Shown here: piece by piece, positions 22,870 to 32,777 of the stretch | Numbering within the stretch: position 1 is the first letter of the stretch | Layout: each line of letters begins with the position of its first letter | Assembly: GCA_026005075.1 (NCBI GenBank) | Contig: BPKJ01000004.1 | Coordinates: forward strand, 69,501 to 133,500 | Length of the DNA stretch: 64,000 nucleotides | DNA from: Lysobacteraceae bacterium | Lineage (GTDB): Bacteria; Pseudomonadota; Gammaproteobacteria; Xanthomonadales; Xanthomonadaceae | Direction: 5' to 3' | Notes under the pieces: generated by a model | Seen by the model: the letters and a program-made list of their open reading frames with translations, nothing else | Database searches by the model: none | What the model was told of the DNA's origin: nothing | Translations under genes and position numbers: made by a program

Positions 22870-23135
22870 GGCGCCACCACCTTGAGCTCCTCCGCACGCG
22901 GGTAGCGCATGCCGAGGGTGCCGGTCGCGATCTGCTCGATCCGGTTCGGATCGGCCCAGGTCGCCTGCTCGAGCTGCAGGCGCCCGAACTCGATGTTCAG
23001 CTCGTCGCGCTCCCGCTCGAGCTGGGTGAGCTCGACGAACAGCTGCCGGTGGCGGTGCCGCGAATGGACCAGACCCAGTGCGCTGATCACCACGGCCAGC
23101 AGCAGGGCCAGCATGAAGAAGCTCGAGAGCCTCAT
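22866..23135 (-). CDS. ftsL: Cell division protein FtsL
   Basis: An 89-residue bitopic protein: a transmembrane helix at residues about 5-22 ([18 protein letters not shown]) and a periplasmic leucine-zipper-like coiled coil ([20 protein letters not shown]). It forms the FtsQLB complex. Identification rests on size, topology and its position between rsmH and ftsI, since FtsL sequences diverge fast. It overlaps both neighbours by 4 bp. Confidence 0.9.
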   Translation of the reverse strand: MRLSSFFMLALLLAVVISALGLVHSRHRHRQLFVELTQLERERDELNIEFGRLQLEQATWADPNRIEQIATGTLGMRYPRAEELKVVAP

Positions 23136-24064
23136 GGCAGACGCTCGGCAACCCGCAGCACGGCACTGCGTGCGCGGGGATTGGCGGCGACTTCCTCCGC
23201 ACTGGCCCGTCGCGCCGCGCCGATGCAGCGCAGGGTGGGCACGAAGGCCGCCGTCGGCGGACGGCGGCGGTCCGTCGGCGGGGCCTTGGAGCGCGCCGCC
23301 ATGAACTGCTTGACCCTCCGGTCTTCCAGCGAATGGAAACTGATCACCACCAGCCGCCCGCCCGGGCGCAAGCGCGCGCAGGCCGCCTCGAGCCCGGCAT
23401 CGAGGTCCTCGAGTTCGCGGTTGATGAAGATGCGCAGCGCCTGGAAGCTCCGGGTGGCGGGATGCTTGCCCGGCTCACCGCGACCGATGCAGGCCCGGAT
23501 CAGCTCGGCCAGTTCGCCGGTCCGGCGGATGGGCGCCTCGCTGCGCCGCGCCACGATCGCCCGCGCGATCCGCCGGCTTTGCCGCTCCTCGCCGTAACGC
23601 CAGAGCACGTCGGCGATCTCGGCCTCGCTGGCGGTGGCCAGCCAGTCGGCCGCGCTCGGGCCGGCTTCGGGATCCATGCGCATGTCCAGCGGACCGTCGT
23701 GCAGGAAACTGAAACCGCGGGCGCCCACGTCGAGCTGGGGCGAGGAGACGCCGAGATCGAACAGCACGCCGTCCAGTCCGCCGGCGGTGGCTTCCCATCC
23801 GGCAAGACCGGCAAAGCTGCCACGGCGGACCTGCACCCGCGGATCGGATGCTGCCAGCCGCTCGGCTTCCGCGATCGCCTCGGGATCCTTGTCCATCACC
23901 AGCAGCCGCCCGCCCTCACCCAGCCGCGACAGCACCGCGCGCGCATGGCCGCCGCGGCCGAAGGTGCCGTCGAGGTACGTTCCCTGTTCCATCACCCGCA
24001 GGCCGTCCAGGACCTGCTCCATCAACACCGGGGTGTGGGTGGGAGCCGCTGCCAGCTCGCCCAT
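23132..24064 (-). CDS. rsmH: 16S rRNA (cytosine-1402-N4)-methyltransferase
   Basis: A 310-residue SAM-dependent methyltransferase (also called MraW). It starts [22 protein letters not shown] and has the SAM site [14 protein letters not shown], then [12 protein letters not shown], and the C-terminal [18 protein letters not shown]. It methylates C1402 of 16S rRNA. It lies 11 bp downstream of mraZ as second gene of the dcw operon. Confidence 0.97.
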   Translation of the reverse strand: MGELAAAPTHTPVLMEQVLDGLRVMEQGTYLDGTFGRGGHARAVLSRLGEGGRLLVMDKDPEAIAEAERLAASDPRVQVRRGSFAGLAGWEATAGGLDGVLFDLGVSSPQLDVGARGFSFLHDGPLDMRMDPEAGPSAADWLATASEAEIADVLWRYGEERQSRRIARAIVARRSEAPIRRTGELAELIRACIGRGEPGKHPATRSFQALRIFINRELEDLDAGLEAACARLRPGGRLVVISFHSLEDRRVKQFMAARSKAPPTDRRRPPTAAFVPTLRCIGAARRASAEEVAANPRARSAVLRVAERLP

Positions 24065-24075
24065 GCCCGGCCCCT

Positions 24076-24522
24076 CTACAGCGACAGGTCGAGCATGGCC
24101 TCGCTGACGTCGTCATCGCCGATGGTCTGGCGAATCTGCGCCATGTGTGCCTGCTCGCTCCACAACTCGAACTTGTTGCCCATGCCCAGCAGCACCGCCT
24201 TCTTCTCGATCCCGGTCGCGTTGCGGTGGCTGGAGGGGATCAGCACCCGGCCGTTGCCGTCGACCTCGACGAAGGTGGCGCCGCCGACCAGCTTGAGCTG
24301 CATGGTGCGGTGGACCCTTCTCGCCATGGGCAGCGCGTTGACCTGATCGCGCACCGCCTCCCAGGCCGACACCGGATACAGCCAGAGGCAACCCGCCTCG
24401 TACGGGTTGTAGGTCACCACGAGACGGTTACCGCACTCGCGTGCGACGAGTTCGCGGTAGGCGGTGGGGATCGCCAGCCGGCCCTTGTCATCGATGGTGA
24501 TGGCGGTTTCGCCCTGGAACAT
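24076..24522 (-). CDS. mraZ: Transcriptional regulator MraZ
   Basis: A 148-residue protein with two SpoVT/AbrB-like repeats: [14 protein letters not shown] (first) and [16 protein letters not shown] (second). MraZ binds repeats upstream of its own gene and controls the dcw operon in E. coli and other bacteria. The start [10 protein letters not shown] at 24522 matches the family; the longer open frame is not supported. The leader is about 45 nt downstream of a strong promoter. The classic TGGG repeats are not obvious here, so the operator is not called. Confidence 0.94.
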   Translation of the reverse strand: MFQGETAITIDDKGRLAIPTAYRELVARECGNRLVVTYNPYEAGCLWLYPVSAWEAVRDQVNALPMARRVHRTMQLKLVGGATFVEVDGNGRVLIPSSHRNATGIEKKAVLLGMGNKFELWSEQAHMAQIRQTIGDDDVSEAMLDLSL

Positions 24523-24571
24523 GGGATGACCACGGGGAACCACGATTTCCCCTGTTTTTCTACGGGTGCCC

Positions 24572-24600
24572 ACCTTATGCCCCGTCCTCACGGGTGTCAA
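24572..24600 (-). promoter_or_regulatory. Sigma-70 promoter of the dcw operon (upstream of mraZ)
   Basis: On the minus strand a perfect −35 TTGACA (24600-24595) and TAAGGT (24577-24572) are separated by exactly 17 bp. This is the best promoter match in the window and lies at the expected place, about 50 bp before the mraZ ATG. Confidence 0.75.
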
Positions 24601-24846
24601 GGAAGGGCTGCCGCCCTGGACCCTGCCGCAAGCCCTTGTCCCTGCTGGTTTTTTCGCCGCCCACCAACCCCTGATCCGGCATGCACTTGTGAAACATGGG
24701 CTTACGGATACTTCTTGAGAATTGACCTTCAAATATGCGTGTGCCCCGGGGCGGCCGGGCCGGAGAACGGCCGCCGCGAGCGGTTATCATGGGAACCCCG
24801 CCGCCCCACCCGGGCCGGCCCCTCCCCTGCCAAGGAACCCGCCACG
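24601..24846. other. Divergent intergenic region mraZ / etfB
   Basis: Together with the mraZ leader this is the 324-bp gap between mraZ and etfB. An AT-richer stretch (about 24,700-24,740) stands out from the GC-rich surroundings and probably carries the etfB promoter, but no −35/−10 pair with good spacing could be assigned. No repeat or RNA gene is seen. Confidence 0.4.
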
Positions 24847-25593
24847 ATGAAGATCCTGGTCGCCTACAAGCGCGTGGTCGATTACAACGTCCGCATTCAG
24901 GTCAAGCCGGACGGCAGCGGCGTCATCACCGACGGCGTCAAGCTCTCTGCCAATCCGTTCGACGAGATCGCGCTGGAGGAAGCCCTGCGCCTGCGCGAGA
25001 AGGGCATCGCCAGCGAGGTGGTGATCGCCACCATCGCGCCCGCCGACGCGCAGCCGCATCTTCGCAACGGCCTTGCGATGGGCGCGAACCGCGCGATCCA
25101 CGTGGTCGCGGACGCTGCGGTGCAGCCGCTGACCGCGGCCCGTGTGCTGCACCGGCTGGTGGAGAAGGAGCAACCGGGGCTGGTCATCCTCGGCAAGCAG
25201 GCCATCGACGACGACGCCAGCCAGACCGGGCAGATGCTGGCCACGCTCTGGGGCCGTCCGCAGGCCACCTTCGCCAGCAAGGTCGAGGTGGCCGAAGGAC
25301 GGGCCACCGTGGTCCGCGAGGTCGATGCGGGACTGGAGACCCTCGAGGTCGAACTGCCGGCCGTGATCACCACCGACCTGCGCCTGAACGAGCCGCGCTT
25401 CATCAAGCTGCCGGACATCATGAAGGCCAAGAGCAAGCCGATCGAGACCGTGCCGCTGGCCGAGCTGGGCGTCGAGTCGGGGGATCTGCTCCGCTACACC
25501 CGCTATGCCCCACCGCCGGCACGCTCGCGCGGCGTGATGGTCAAGGACGTGCCCGAGCTGGTCGCGGCGCTGAAGTCCAGGGGGCTGCTCTAG
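24847..25593 (+). CDS. etfB: Electron transfer flavoprotein beta subunit
   Basis: A 248-residue protein starting MKILVAYKRVVDYNVRI. It has the family signature VEVAEGRATVVREVDAGLE and the C-terminal LPAVITTDLRLNEPRFIKLPDIMKAKSKP. With EtfA it carries electrons from acyl-CoA and other dehydrogenases to the ETF:ubiquinone oxidoreductase. AAGGA lies about 10 bp before the ATG. It forms an operon with etfA 100 bp downstream. Confidence 0.97.
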   Translation: MKILVAYKRVVDYNVRIQVKPDGSGVITDGVKLSANPFDEIALEEALRLREKGIASEVVIATIAPADAQPHLRNGLAMGANRAIHVVADAAVQPLTAARVLHRLVEKEQPGLVILGKQAIDDDASQTGQMLATLWGRPQATFASKVEVAEGRATVVREVDAGLETLEVELPAVITTDLRLNEPRFIKLPDIMKAKSKPIETVPLAELGVESGDLLRYTRYAPPPARSRGVMVKDVPELVAALKSRGLL

Positions 25594-25693
25594 CCCACGT
25601 CATGGCGGGGCCTTGCGCCATGCCCCGCACCGGTTCACCACCCGGTCGCGTGCCCGCCCAGGCGCTGCCGCGACCCCAAGGAGCGAGATTCCG

Positions 25694-26629
25694 ATGAGCA
25701 AGATCCTGATCATCGCCGAACATCTGGACGGCCGGCTCAACCCCGCGACCGCCAAGTGCGTCAGCGCCGCCCAGGCCATCGGCGGCGAGATCCACGTCGC
25801 CGTGCTGGCCGCCGACCCCTCCGGACCGGCCGCCGAAGCGGCGAGGCTGGAGGGCGTCGCCAAGGTGCTGGCCGTGGCCAACCCCGCCAACGCGCACCCG
25901 ATCGCGCAGGTGCTGGCCCCGCAGGTCGCACGGCTCGCCGAGGGCTGCAGCCATGTCCTCGGACCCTCGACCACCTTCGGCAAGGACCTCATGCCCTGCG
26001 TGGCCGCGCTGCTGGGCACGGCCCAGGTCAGCGACGTGATGGCGGTGGAGGGGCCGCACGTGTTCCGCCGTCCGATCTACGCCGGCAACGCCATCGTCAC
26101 CGTCGAGGCCCCCGCGGACCGGCCCGTGGTCGCCACCGTCCGCACCGCATCGTGGCCGGCGGCCGGAGAAGGCGGAGCGGCCACCGTGGAAACCGTGGCC
26201 GTGGATGCGCCGCTGCCTGCGCACACCCGCTTCATCGAGCTCAAGCAGGGCAAGAGCGACCGCCCCGACCTGCAGTCGGCAGCGCGCGTCGTCTCGGGCG
26301 GCCGCGGCGTGGGCTCGGCCGAGAACTTCGCCCTGATCCATGCCCTGGCCGACAAGCTCGGTGCCGCCGTCGGCGCCTCGCGCGCAGCGGTCGACGCCGG
26401 CTACGTGCCCAACGAACTGCAGGTCGGTCAGACCGGCAAGATCATCGCCCCGGAGCTGTACATCGCCGTGGGCATCTCGGGCGCGATCCAGCACCTGACC
26501 GGCATCAAGGACGCCGGGACGATCGTGGCGATCAACAAGGACCCCGACGCGCCGATCTTCGAGGTGGCCGACATCGGCCTGGTCGGCGACCTGTTCCAGG
26601 TCGTCCCGGAACTGACCCGGGCCCTCTGA
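25694..26629 (+). CDS. etfA: Electron transfer flavoprotein alpha subunit
   Basis: A 311-residue protein starting [13 protein letters not shown]. The C-terminal FAD-binding domain (from about residue 195) has [32 protein letters not shown], and [20 protein letters not shown]. The ATG at 25694 follows AAGGAGCG and is preferred over an earlier in-frame codon at 25613, which lacks family similarity. Confidence 0.97.
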   Translation: MSKILIIAEHLDGRLNPATAKCVSAAQAIGGEIHVAVLAADPSGPAAEAARLEGVAKVLAVANPANAHPIAQVLAPQVARLAEGCSHVLGPSTTFGKDLMPCVAALLGTAQVSDVMAVEGPHVFRRPIYAGNAIVTVEAPADRPVVATVRTASWPAAGEGGAATVETVAVDAPLPAHTRFIELKQGKSDRPDLQSAARVVSGGRGVGSAENFALIHALADKLGAAVGASRAAVDAGYVPNELQVGQTGKIIAPELYIAVGISGAIQHLTGIKDAGTIVAINKDPDAPIFEVADIGLVGDLFQVVPELTRAL

Positions 26630-26640
26630 AGCCGGTACCT

Positions 26641-26662
26641 GGGCCGCGCAGCCCCGCGGCCC
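26641..26662. terminator. GC-rich hairpin between etfA and glmS
   Basis: GGGCCGCG and CGCGGCCC form a perfect 8-bp stem with a 6-nt loop, 12 bp after the etfA stop. It has no T-run, so it may be a weak or Rho-assisted terminator or only an mRNA structure. Confidence 0.3.
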
Positions 26663-26695
26663 GCTCCACGCCCTCCTCAAGAGCGGTACCCTGCG

Positions 26696-28519
26696 ATGTG
26701 CGGAATCGTCGGCATCAGCGCGCAGCGTGACATCAGCGGCGACCTGCTCGCCGGACTCAAGGCCCTGGAGTACCGTGGCTACGACTCGGCCGGCCTTGCC
26801 CTGCTCACGGCGACCGGAGTGGAGCGCCTGCGCGCGCGCGGCAAGGTCGCCGACCTGCGTGCCCTGCACGCGAGCCGACCGCTGGCCGGTCACTGCGGCA
26901 TCGCCCACACGCGCTGGGCCACCCACGGCCGCCCATCCGAGGCCAATGCCCATCCGCATGTATCGGGGGCCTTGTCGGTCGTCCACAACGGCATCATCGA
27001 GAACCACGCCGCGCTGCGCGCCGAACTCGAGGCCGCCGGCTTCGCATTCAGCTCGGAGACCGACACCGAGGTCATCGCCCACCTGATCGAGCGCCACCAG
27101 CGCGAGGGGCTCGGGCTGCGCGAGGCGGTGCATGCCGCCTGCCAACGCCTGCATGGCGCCTACGCCATCGTCGTCATGTCGGCGCGCGAGCCGGGGGTGC
27201 TGGTGGGAACCCGCCGGGGATCGCCGCTGGTGCTGGGGCTGGGCGAGGGCGAGCACTACCTCGCCTCCGACATCCACGCCCTGCTGCCGCTGACCCGCCG
27301 CTTCGTCTACCTCGCCGAGGGCGACCTCGTCGAGCTGCGTCACGATGCTGTGCGCATCTTCGACGCCGAGGGTTGCGAGGTGGAACGCCCGGTGAAGGCA
27401 TCGGCGTTCTCGCTGGATGCGGTCGAGCGGGGCGAGTTCCGGCACTACATGCTCAAGGAGATCCACGAGCAGCCGCAGGCGGTGGCCGACACGCTCGAGG
27501 GCCGGATCCTGGCAGACCGGGTGCTTCCCGGCATCTTCGGCAGCGAAGCCGACGCGGTGCTGGAACGGGTTCGCAACGTGCAGATCGTGGCCTGCGGCAC
27601 CAGCTTCCATGCCGGGCTGGTGGCCCGCTACTGGATCGAGTCGCTGGCCGGCATCCCCTGCCAGGCGGAGATCGCCAGCGAGTTCCGCTACCGCAACCCG
27701 GTGGTCGTGGACGACACCCTGTTCGTCACCATCTCGCAATCCGGCGAGACGGCCGACACCCTCGCGGCGCTGCGCATGGCGCGGGAGCGCCCGTACGCGG
27801 CACGGCTTGCACTCTGCAACGTGCCCGAATCCTCGCTGGTGCGGGAGTCGGACCTCGTGCTGATGACCCGCGCCGGCCCGGAGATCGGCGTGGCCTCGAC
27901 CAAGGCCTTCTCGACCCAGCTCTGCGGGCTGGCCCTGCTCGCCCTGCAGCTCGCCCAGACCCGCGGCATCGACCGGCAGCGGCTCGCCACCGCGATCGCC
28001 GACCTGCAGGCCCTGCCCGGGCGGATCCGCGAGACGCTGGAGCTCGATCCGGCGATCCGCGAGCTGGCCGAGCAGTTCGTCGACAAGCAGCATGCCCTGT
28101 TCCTCGGTCGCGGCACCCACTACCCGATCGCGCTCGAGGGCGCGCTCAAGCTGAAGGAGATCTCCTACATCCACGCCGAGGGCTACCCCGCCGGCGAGCT
28201 CAAGCACGGCCCGCTCGCGCTGGTCGACGAGGGCATGCCGGTGATCGCGGTGGCGCCGAACGACGCCCTGCTCGACAAGCTCAAGGCCAACATGGAGGAG
28301 GTCCGCGCGCGCGGCGGTCGGCTCTACGTGTTCTGCGACACCCGCGTCCGCCATGGCCTGGACGCCGGCCACGTGCTGGAGCTTCCCGCCTGCGGCGAGA
28401 TCGCGGCGCCGCTGCTGTTCAACATTCCGCTGCAGCTGCTGGCCTACCACGTCGCGGTGCTGCGCGGGACCGACGTCGACCAGCCGCGCAACCTCGCCAA
28501 ATCGGTCACCGTCGAATAG
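26696..28519 (+). CDS. glmS: Glutamine--fructose-6-phosphate aminotransferase
   Basis: A 607-residue enzyme that makes glucosamine-6-phosphate, the first step to UDP-GlcNAc for peptidoglycan and lipid A. It begins MCGIVGI; Cys2 is the glutaminase nucleophile after Met removal. The glutaminase domain (about 1-220) is followed by two SIS sugar-isomerase domains, with [30 protein letters not shown] and [21 protein letters not shown]. The end [10 protein letters not shown] is the conserved C-tail. No glmS ribozyme is seen upstream. Its last 14 bp overlap the convergent LysR gene. Confidence 0.98.
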   Translation: MCGIVGISAQRDISGDLLAGLKALEYRGYDSAGLALLTATGVERLRARGKVADLRALHASRPLAGHCGIAHTRWATHGRPSEANAHPHVSGALSVVHNGIIENHAALRAELEAAGFAFSSETDTEVIAHLIERHQREGLGLREAVHAACQRLHGAYAIVVMSAREPGVLVGTRRGSPLVLGLGEGEHYLASDIHALLPLTRRFVYLAEGDLVELRHDAVRIFDAEGCEVERPVKASAFSLDAVERGEFRHYMLKEIHEQPQAVADTLEGRILADRVLPGIFGSEADAVLERVRNVQIVACGTSFHAGLVARYWIESLAGIPCQAEIASEFRYRNPVVVDDTLFVTISQSGETADTLAALRMARERPYAARLALCNVPESSLVRESDLVLMTRAGPEIGVASTKAFSTQLCGLALLALQLAQTRGIDRQRLATAIADLQALPGRIRETLELDPAIRELAEQFVDKQHALFLGRGTHYPIALEGALKLKEISYIHAEGYPAGELKHGPLALVDEGMPVIAVAPNDALLDKLKANMEEVRARGGRLYVFCDTRVRHGLDAGHVLELPACGEIAAPLLFNIPLQLLAYHVAVLRGTDVDQPRNLAKSVTVE

Positions 28520-29519
28520 CGCGCAAGGACCGCAGCGGCCCGCTTCCCGCGCGGACGAAGCGCGGCACCCCTCGAGGGTCCGCGGCCAGCGCCTCCCCAC
28601 GCTGCAACCGGTCGAGCTCGACCTCGCCCAGCCACGGTGCCAGCGCACGCAGCAGCGCCAGCGCCGGCGCGCGCGGCGGGTGACTGGGTGGCAGCATCGC
28701 CCAGGCGATGCACTCCGGAAGACGCGGATCGAGCTCGAGCACGACCAGGTCCTCGCGGTCGGCGGGCTCCACCGCCATCTCCGCCACCACGCCGACGCCG
28801 AGACCGGCACGCACGTGCGCCTTGACGGTGTGGGGATCCGCGGCCAGCACCGCAAAGCGCACCGCCTGTCCGCCCTCGCGCACATGCTGGAGGAAGGACG
28901 CGCCGGGCTGGCCCGCGGCCTCGTAGGTCACCAGCGGCCAGCGCACCAGGTCGCCGACGCCGACCACCCCCTGGTGCGCGGCCAGCGGATGGCTGCGTTC
29001 GACCACGACCACCCTGCGCCAGCGGAACAGGGGTACCGCGCCCGCCTCGGCCGGCTCGTCGAAGGCCGTGCTGAACAGCACGAGATCGCAACTCGCATGC
29101 TCGGCCGGGCGTGGCGGGTCGCCCTCACCGGTGGTGCGCAGGCGCAGGTCGAGCTCGGGAAAGCGCTCGCTCAGCTCGCGCAACAGGGGCGGCAGCACAT
29201 ACAGCGCGCAGGACTGCGGCGCGGCGATGGCGAACACGCTCTCCGGCCGCTCCCCCGCACGCGCAAGGGCGCGCAGCCGCGCGCAGTCCTCCAGCATCCG
29301 CCGGGCCAGCCCCAGCACCTCCTCACCCTCGGGGGTCAGGCCCTCGAACTGGCGACCGCGACGCTGGAAGATCATCAGCCCCAGCGCCTCCTCGACCTGG
29401 GCCAGCTGCCGGGAGACCGCCGGCTGGCTCAGATGCAGCCGCTCCGCCGCCGCGCTCACCCGAAATCCGCTGTCGACGACCGCGACCACGCATCGCAGTC
29501 CGGCAAGACTCAAGGCCAC
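28506..29519 (-). CDS. LysR-family transcriptional regulator (CysB-like)
   Basis: A 337-residue protein if started at the GTG at 29519, which follows GGGAGGGAGAGGC; a TTG at 29552 or 29513 is possible too. The N-terminal helix-turn-helix is visible in FRVSAAAERLHLSQPAVSRQ, followed by FQRRGRQFEGLTPEGEEVL. The C-terminal effector domain (about 90-300) resembles CysB-type regulators (VLAADPHTVKAHVRAGLGVGVVAEM). It is divergent from the S8 protease gene, and a T-N11-A LysR box lies between them, so that protease is its most likely target. Confidence 0.88.
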   Translation of the reverse strand: MALSLAGLRCVVAVVDSGFRVSAAAERLHLSQPAVSRQLAQVEEALGLMIFQRRGRQFEGLTPEGEEVLGLARRMLEDCARLRALARAGERPESVFAIAAPQSCALYVLPPLLRELSERFPELDLRLRTTGEGDPPRPAEHASCDLVLFSTAFDEPAEAGAVPLFRWRRVVVVERSHPLAAHQGVVGVGDLVRWPLVTYEAAGQPGASFLQHVREGGQAVRFAVLAADPHTVKAHVRAGLGVGVVAEMAVEPADREDLVVLELDPRLPECIAWAMLPPSHPPRAPALALLRALAPWLGEVELDRLQRGEALAADPRGVPRFVRAGSGPLRSLRAIRR

Positions 29520-29608
29520 CGCCTCTCCCTCCCCGCGTCGCGGCCCCCGCAAGCTTCCCGGGCCGCACCCGCTCCTGCACGCCGCCGCACGGCCGCGACC
29601 GCCCCCTT

Positions 29609-29652
29609 ATGCAGAAATCGCATTGGACATCCCCGCCGCGCGACCCTATCAA
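29609..29652 (+). promoter_or_regulatory. Candidate promoter of the S8 protease gene with overlapping LysR box
   Basis: TTGGAC (29623-29628) and TATCAA (29647-29652) are spaced by 18 bp. ATGC-N7-GCAT (29609-29623), which fits the LysR T-N11-A consensus, ends at the first base of the −35. The predicted leader is about 100 nt. The sites and spacing are visible; control by the neighbouring LysR protein is inferred. Confidence 0.45.
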
Positions 29653-29758
29653 TCACGCCGCCTTGTTCAGGCCTGGTTCACAGCCCGCTGGGGGCCGCTC
29701 GTCGGCCGGGCGAACCAGTATCCACGAAATCCTTCACACCAACATGGGGAATTCACCG

Positions 29759-31939
29759 ATGCCACTCGTACGTCGCACGCTGCCCGTGCTCATCGCCGGC
29801 GCGCTGGGCCTTTCCGCTTCCGCCACCGACGCCGCGCAACTGCTCCGCGCGGGCACCCCGATCCAGGGCCAGTACATCGTCGTGCTCAAGGACGAAGTCG
29901 CCGCACTCGGCGACGAGATGAGCACCGCCAGCCGGCCCTCCATCGCCACGGTGGCGCAGGCCATGGCACGCCAGCACGGCGCCCGGGTGCGCCAGCACTT
30001 CAACCACGCCCTGCGCGGCTTCGTGGTGCAGGCCAACGGCCAGGCCCTGCAGCGGCTGCTCGCCGATGACCGCGTCGCCTACGTCGAGGAGGACGGCATC
30101 GTCAGCATCGACGCCACCCAGAGCAATGCGACCTGGGGCATCGACCGCGTCGACCAGCGCGACCTGCCGCTCTCCGGCACCTACACCTACAACACCACCG
30201 CCAGCAACGTGAACGCCTACATCATCGACACCGGCGTGCTGGCCAGCCACAGCGAGTTCGGCGGACGGGTGCAGAGCGGCTACACCGCGATCAGCGACGG
30301 TCGCGGCACCAGCGACTGCAACGGCCATGGCACCCATGTCGCCGGTACCGTCGCCGGCGCCACCTACGGCATCGCCAAGGGTGCGAAGATCTACCCGGTG
30401 CGCGTGCTCGGCTGCAACGGCTCGGGCAGCAACTCCGGCGTGATCGCCGGCATGGACTGGGTGGCACAGAACCACGTCAAGCCGGCGGTGGCCAACATGA
30501 GCCTCGGCGGCGGCGCCTCCCAGGCCACCGACGATGCGGTCGCACGCATGACCAACGCCGGCGTCGTGGTCGTCGTCGCCGCGGGCAACGACAACAGCAA
30601 TGCCTGCAACTATTCGCCGGCGCGGGCACCCTCGGCGATCACCGTCGGCTCGACGACCAACACCGACGCCCGCTCGAGCTTCTCCAACTACGGCTCCTGC
30701 CTCGACATCTTCGCGCCGGGCAGCAACATCACCTCGGCCTGGTACACCAGCAACACCGCAACCAACACCATCAGCGGCACCTCCATGGCCTCGCCGCACG
30801 TGGCCGGCGTCGCGGCGCTCTACCTCGCCGGCAATCCCGGCGCATCGGTCGCCCAGGTCACCAGTGCGATCCTCGATGCGGCCACGCCGAACAAGGTCAC
30901 CAGCGCGGGCTCGGGCTCGCCGAATCGGCTGCTCTACTCCCTGTTCAGCGGCGGCGGTGGCGGCGACACCATCGCCCCCTCCACCCCGTCCTCGCTGAGT
31001 GCCAGCGCCGTGGGCAGCAGCCAGATCAACCTGAGCTGGAGCGCCTCGACCGACACCGGCGGATCGGGCCTTGCCGGCTACAAGATCGAGCGCTGCTCGG
31101 GCAGCAGCTGCACCAACTTCAGCCAGATCGCGACCACCACCTCGACCAGCTATTCCGTCGGCGGCCTGGCGGCCAGCACGACCTACCGCTTCCGTGTCCG
31201 CGCCTACGACGGCGCCGGCAACAACAGCGGCTACTCCAACATCGCCTCGGCCACCACCGGCAGCAGCGGCGGCTCGACCCTGACCAAGGGCGTGCCGGTG
31301 AGCAACCTCTCCGGTGCGGCCGGCACCGAGCTGCGCTGGACCATGCAGGTTCCGGCCGGTGCCAGCAACCTCAGCTTCGCGATGTCGGGTGGCTCGGGCG
31401 ATGCCGACCTCTACGTGCGCTACGGTGCGGCGCCGACGACCTCGAGCTACGACTGCCGGCCCTACACCAGCGGCAACAACGAGACCTGCAACTTCGCCAG
31501 TCCCGCGGCCGGCACCTGGCATGTCATGGTCCGCGGCTACAGCAGCTTCTCCGGCGTGAGCCTGGTCGGCGACTACAGCACCGGCGGCGGTGGCGGCACC
31601 CAGACCTACTCCAACACCAGCAACTACTCGATCCAGGACTACCGCACCGTGGAGTCGCCGATCACCGTCTCGGGGCGGAGCGGCAATGCGCCCTCCAACT
31701 CCCGCGTGGACGTGCGCATCATCCACACCTACATCGGCGACCTCCGCGTGCAGCTGATCGCGCCGGACGGCTCGGCCTACACGCTGCACAACCGCAGCGG
31801 TGGCAGTGCCGACAACATCATCGGCTACTACACGGTGAACCTCTCCAGCGAGGCCCTCAACGGCACCTGGAAGCTGCGCGTCACCGACTACGCGGGCGGT
31901 GACACCGGCTACATCGACAGCTGGTCGATCACGTTCTGA
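29759..31939 (+). CDS. Secreted S8 (subtilisin/proteinase K-like) protease with Fn3, PPC and P domains
   Basis: A 726-residue exported protein. It has a signal peptide (residues 1-26) and an I9 inhibitor propeptide (about 37-118, [10 protein letters not shown]...). The S8 domain (about 120-395) has Asp157 (IIDTGV), His190 (NGHGTHVAG), oxyanion Asn277 (AAGNDN) and Ser342 (GTSMASPHV), so the triad is intact. It is followed by a fibronectin III domain (about 405-498), a PPC domain (about 505-605) and a proprotein-convertase P domain to the end ([17 protein letters not shown] ... YIDSWSITF). The fold is closest to aqualysin-type enzymes; C-terminal domains of this kind are usually removed or aid secretion. 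GGGGA sits 8 bp before the ATG at 29759; the ATG at 29744 is an alternative. Confidence 0.95.
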   Translation: MPLVRRTLPVLIAGALGLSASATDAAQLLRAGTPIQGQYIVVLKDEVAALGDEMSTASRPSIATVAQAMARQHGARVRQHFNHALRGFVVQANGQALQRLLADDRVAYVEEDGIVSIDATQSNATWGIDRVDQRDLPLSGTYTYNTTASNVNAYIIDTGVLASHSEFGGRVQSGYTAISDGRGTSDCNGHGTHVAGTVAGATYGIAKGAKIYPVRVLGCNGSGSNSGVIAGMDWVAQNHVKPAVANMSLGGGASQATDDAVARMTNAGVVVVVAAGNDNSNACNYSPARAPSAITVGSTTNTDARSSFSNYGSCLDIFAPGSNITSAWYTSNTATNTISGTSMASPHVAGVAALYLAGNPGASVAQVTSAILDAATPNKVTSAGSGSPNRLLYSLFSGGGGGDTIAPSTPSSLSASAVGSSQINLSWSASTDTGGSGLAGYKIERCSGSSCTNFSQIATTTSTSYSVGGLAASTTYRFRVRAYDGAGNNSGYSNIASATTGSSGGSTLTKGVPVSNLSGAAGTELRWTMQVPAGASNLSFAMSGGSGDADLYVRYGAAPTTSSYDCRPYTSGNNETCNFASPAAGTWHVMVRGYSSFSGVSLVGDYSTGGGGGTQTYSNTSNYSIQDYRTVESPITVSGRSGNAPSNSRVDVRIIHTYIGDLRVQLIAPDGSAYTLHNRSGGSADNIIGYYTVNLSSEALNGTWKLRVTDYAGGDTGYIDSWSITF

Positions 31940-31950
31940 CCCCGACCGCA

Positions 31951-32025
31951 GGGCTCCGGGGCGGCATGCCCCCGGAGCCCATCGGGCAGCCTCGGACCCC
32001 GGCCCGCGCCGGGGTCCCTTTCTTT
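31951..32025 (+). terminator. Two tandem hairpins after the protease gene
   Basis: The first stem is GGGCTCCGGGG / CCCCGGAGCCC (31951-31980). The second, GGACCCCGG-cccgcg-CCGGGGTCC (31994-32017), is followed by CTTTCTTTC, the form of an intrinsic terminator. They separate the protease from the phosphopantetheinyl transferase gene. Confidence 0.65.
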
Positions 32026-32077
32026 CGCCGCCGTCGGCTCTTGCCGGCCGGGCCGACGGGCCGCAGGCTGGGCGCCC

Positions 32078-32773
32078 ATGGATGCACGGATCGCCCTCCA
32101 CCGCCTGGACGAGGTCGCACCGGCCGCACTCGCCGCGACGGCGGACCGGCTCGAAGCGGAGCCGGCCGCGCGCCTTGCGCGCATGGCAAGGCCCGCGTCG
32201 AGGCGGCGCTTTCTGGCCGCCCAAACCCTGCTGCAGGGCCACCTCGCCAAGCTCGTCGGCGGCCCGCCGGGGCGGCTGCGCATGGCACGCGACCGGCACG
32301 GCAAGCCGCGCCTCGTGGACCATCCGCAACTGCACTTCAGCCTCAGCCACAGCGGCGACTGGATCCTGATCGCCTCCGCCCCCGTCGAGCTCGGGGTCGA
32401 CCTCGAGGGAAGATTCGGCCCCGAGCGCAGCCATCTCGCAGAGGCCATCCTCGACCGCGAGACCCTCGAGCGATGGCGCAGCCTCCCGGAGGCCGCCAAG
32501 GTCGCGACGCTGGCCCGGGCCTGGTGCGCCCGCGAAGCGGTCCTCAAGCTCGACGGACGTGGCCTCGGACTGGCGCCCTCCAGCCTTCGCCTCCCGCTCT
32601 CCCTGCCCGCCGTGGCGTGCTGGGATGGGGGACGGCGCCGGGCCCAGGTCATCGCGCTCGATGCCCCGGCGGGCTTTGCCGCCTGCCTTGCCTCCTACGT
32701 TCCCGTGCGCCCGCGCTGGATCGCGGGGCGCCCGACTCGGCTACACTGCGCGCCGGATTCCGTGCCCGACTGA
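32078..32773 (+). CDS. 4'-phosphopantetheinyl transferase (Sfp/Gsp type)
   Basis: A 231-residue protein that should attach phosphopantetheine to carrier proteins. The two family motifs are present: LGVDLEGRF (magnesium-binding Asp/Glu) and RAWCAREAVLKLDGRGL (the WxxKEA-type motif, here WCAREA). FSLSHSGDWI precedes them. No PKS or NRPS gene is in the window, so the target may be encoded elsewhere. The stop is 4 bp before the ATG of the sugar dehydrogenase, which suggests co-transcription. Confidence 0.88.
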   Translation: MDARIALHRLDEVAPAALAATADRLEAEPAARLARMARPASRRRFLAAQTLLQGHLAKLVGGPPGRLRMARDRHGKPRLVDHPQLHFSLSHSGDWILIASAPVELGVDLEGRFGPERSHLAEAILDRETLERWRSLPEAAKVATLARAWCAREAVLKLDGRGLGLAPSSLRLPLSLPAVACWDGGRRRAQVIALDAPAGFAACLASYVPVRPRWIAGRPTRLHCAPDSVPD

Positions 32774-32777
32774 GGTC

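Noticed and set aside
24523..24571. MraZ operator of the TGGG-repeat type
   Set aside because: Several G-runs occur in the leader, but not as direct repeats with regular spacing.
26400..26695. glmS ribozyme or riboswitch
   Set aside because: Only a 66-bp GC-rich gap precedes glmS, with a simple hairpin and none of the ribozyme core.
25541..28885. A 1114-codon minus-strand open frame
   Set aside because: Antisense to etfA and glmS; those are clear, conserved genes.
29753..32434. An 893-codon minus-strand open frame, Gly/Val/Ala rich
   Set aside because: Antisense to the S8 protease, which has a complete catalytic triad.
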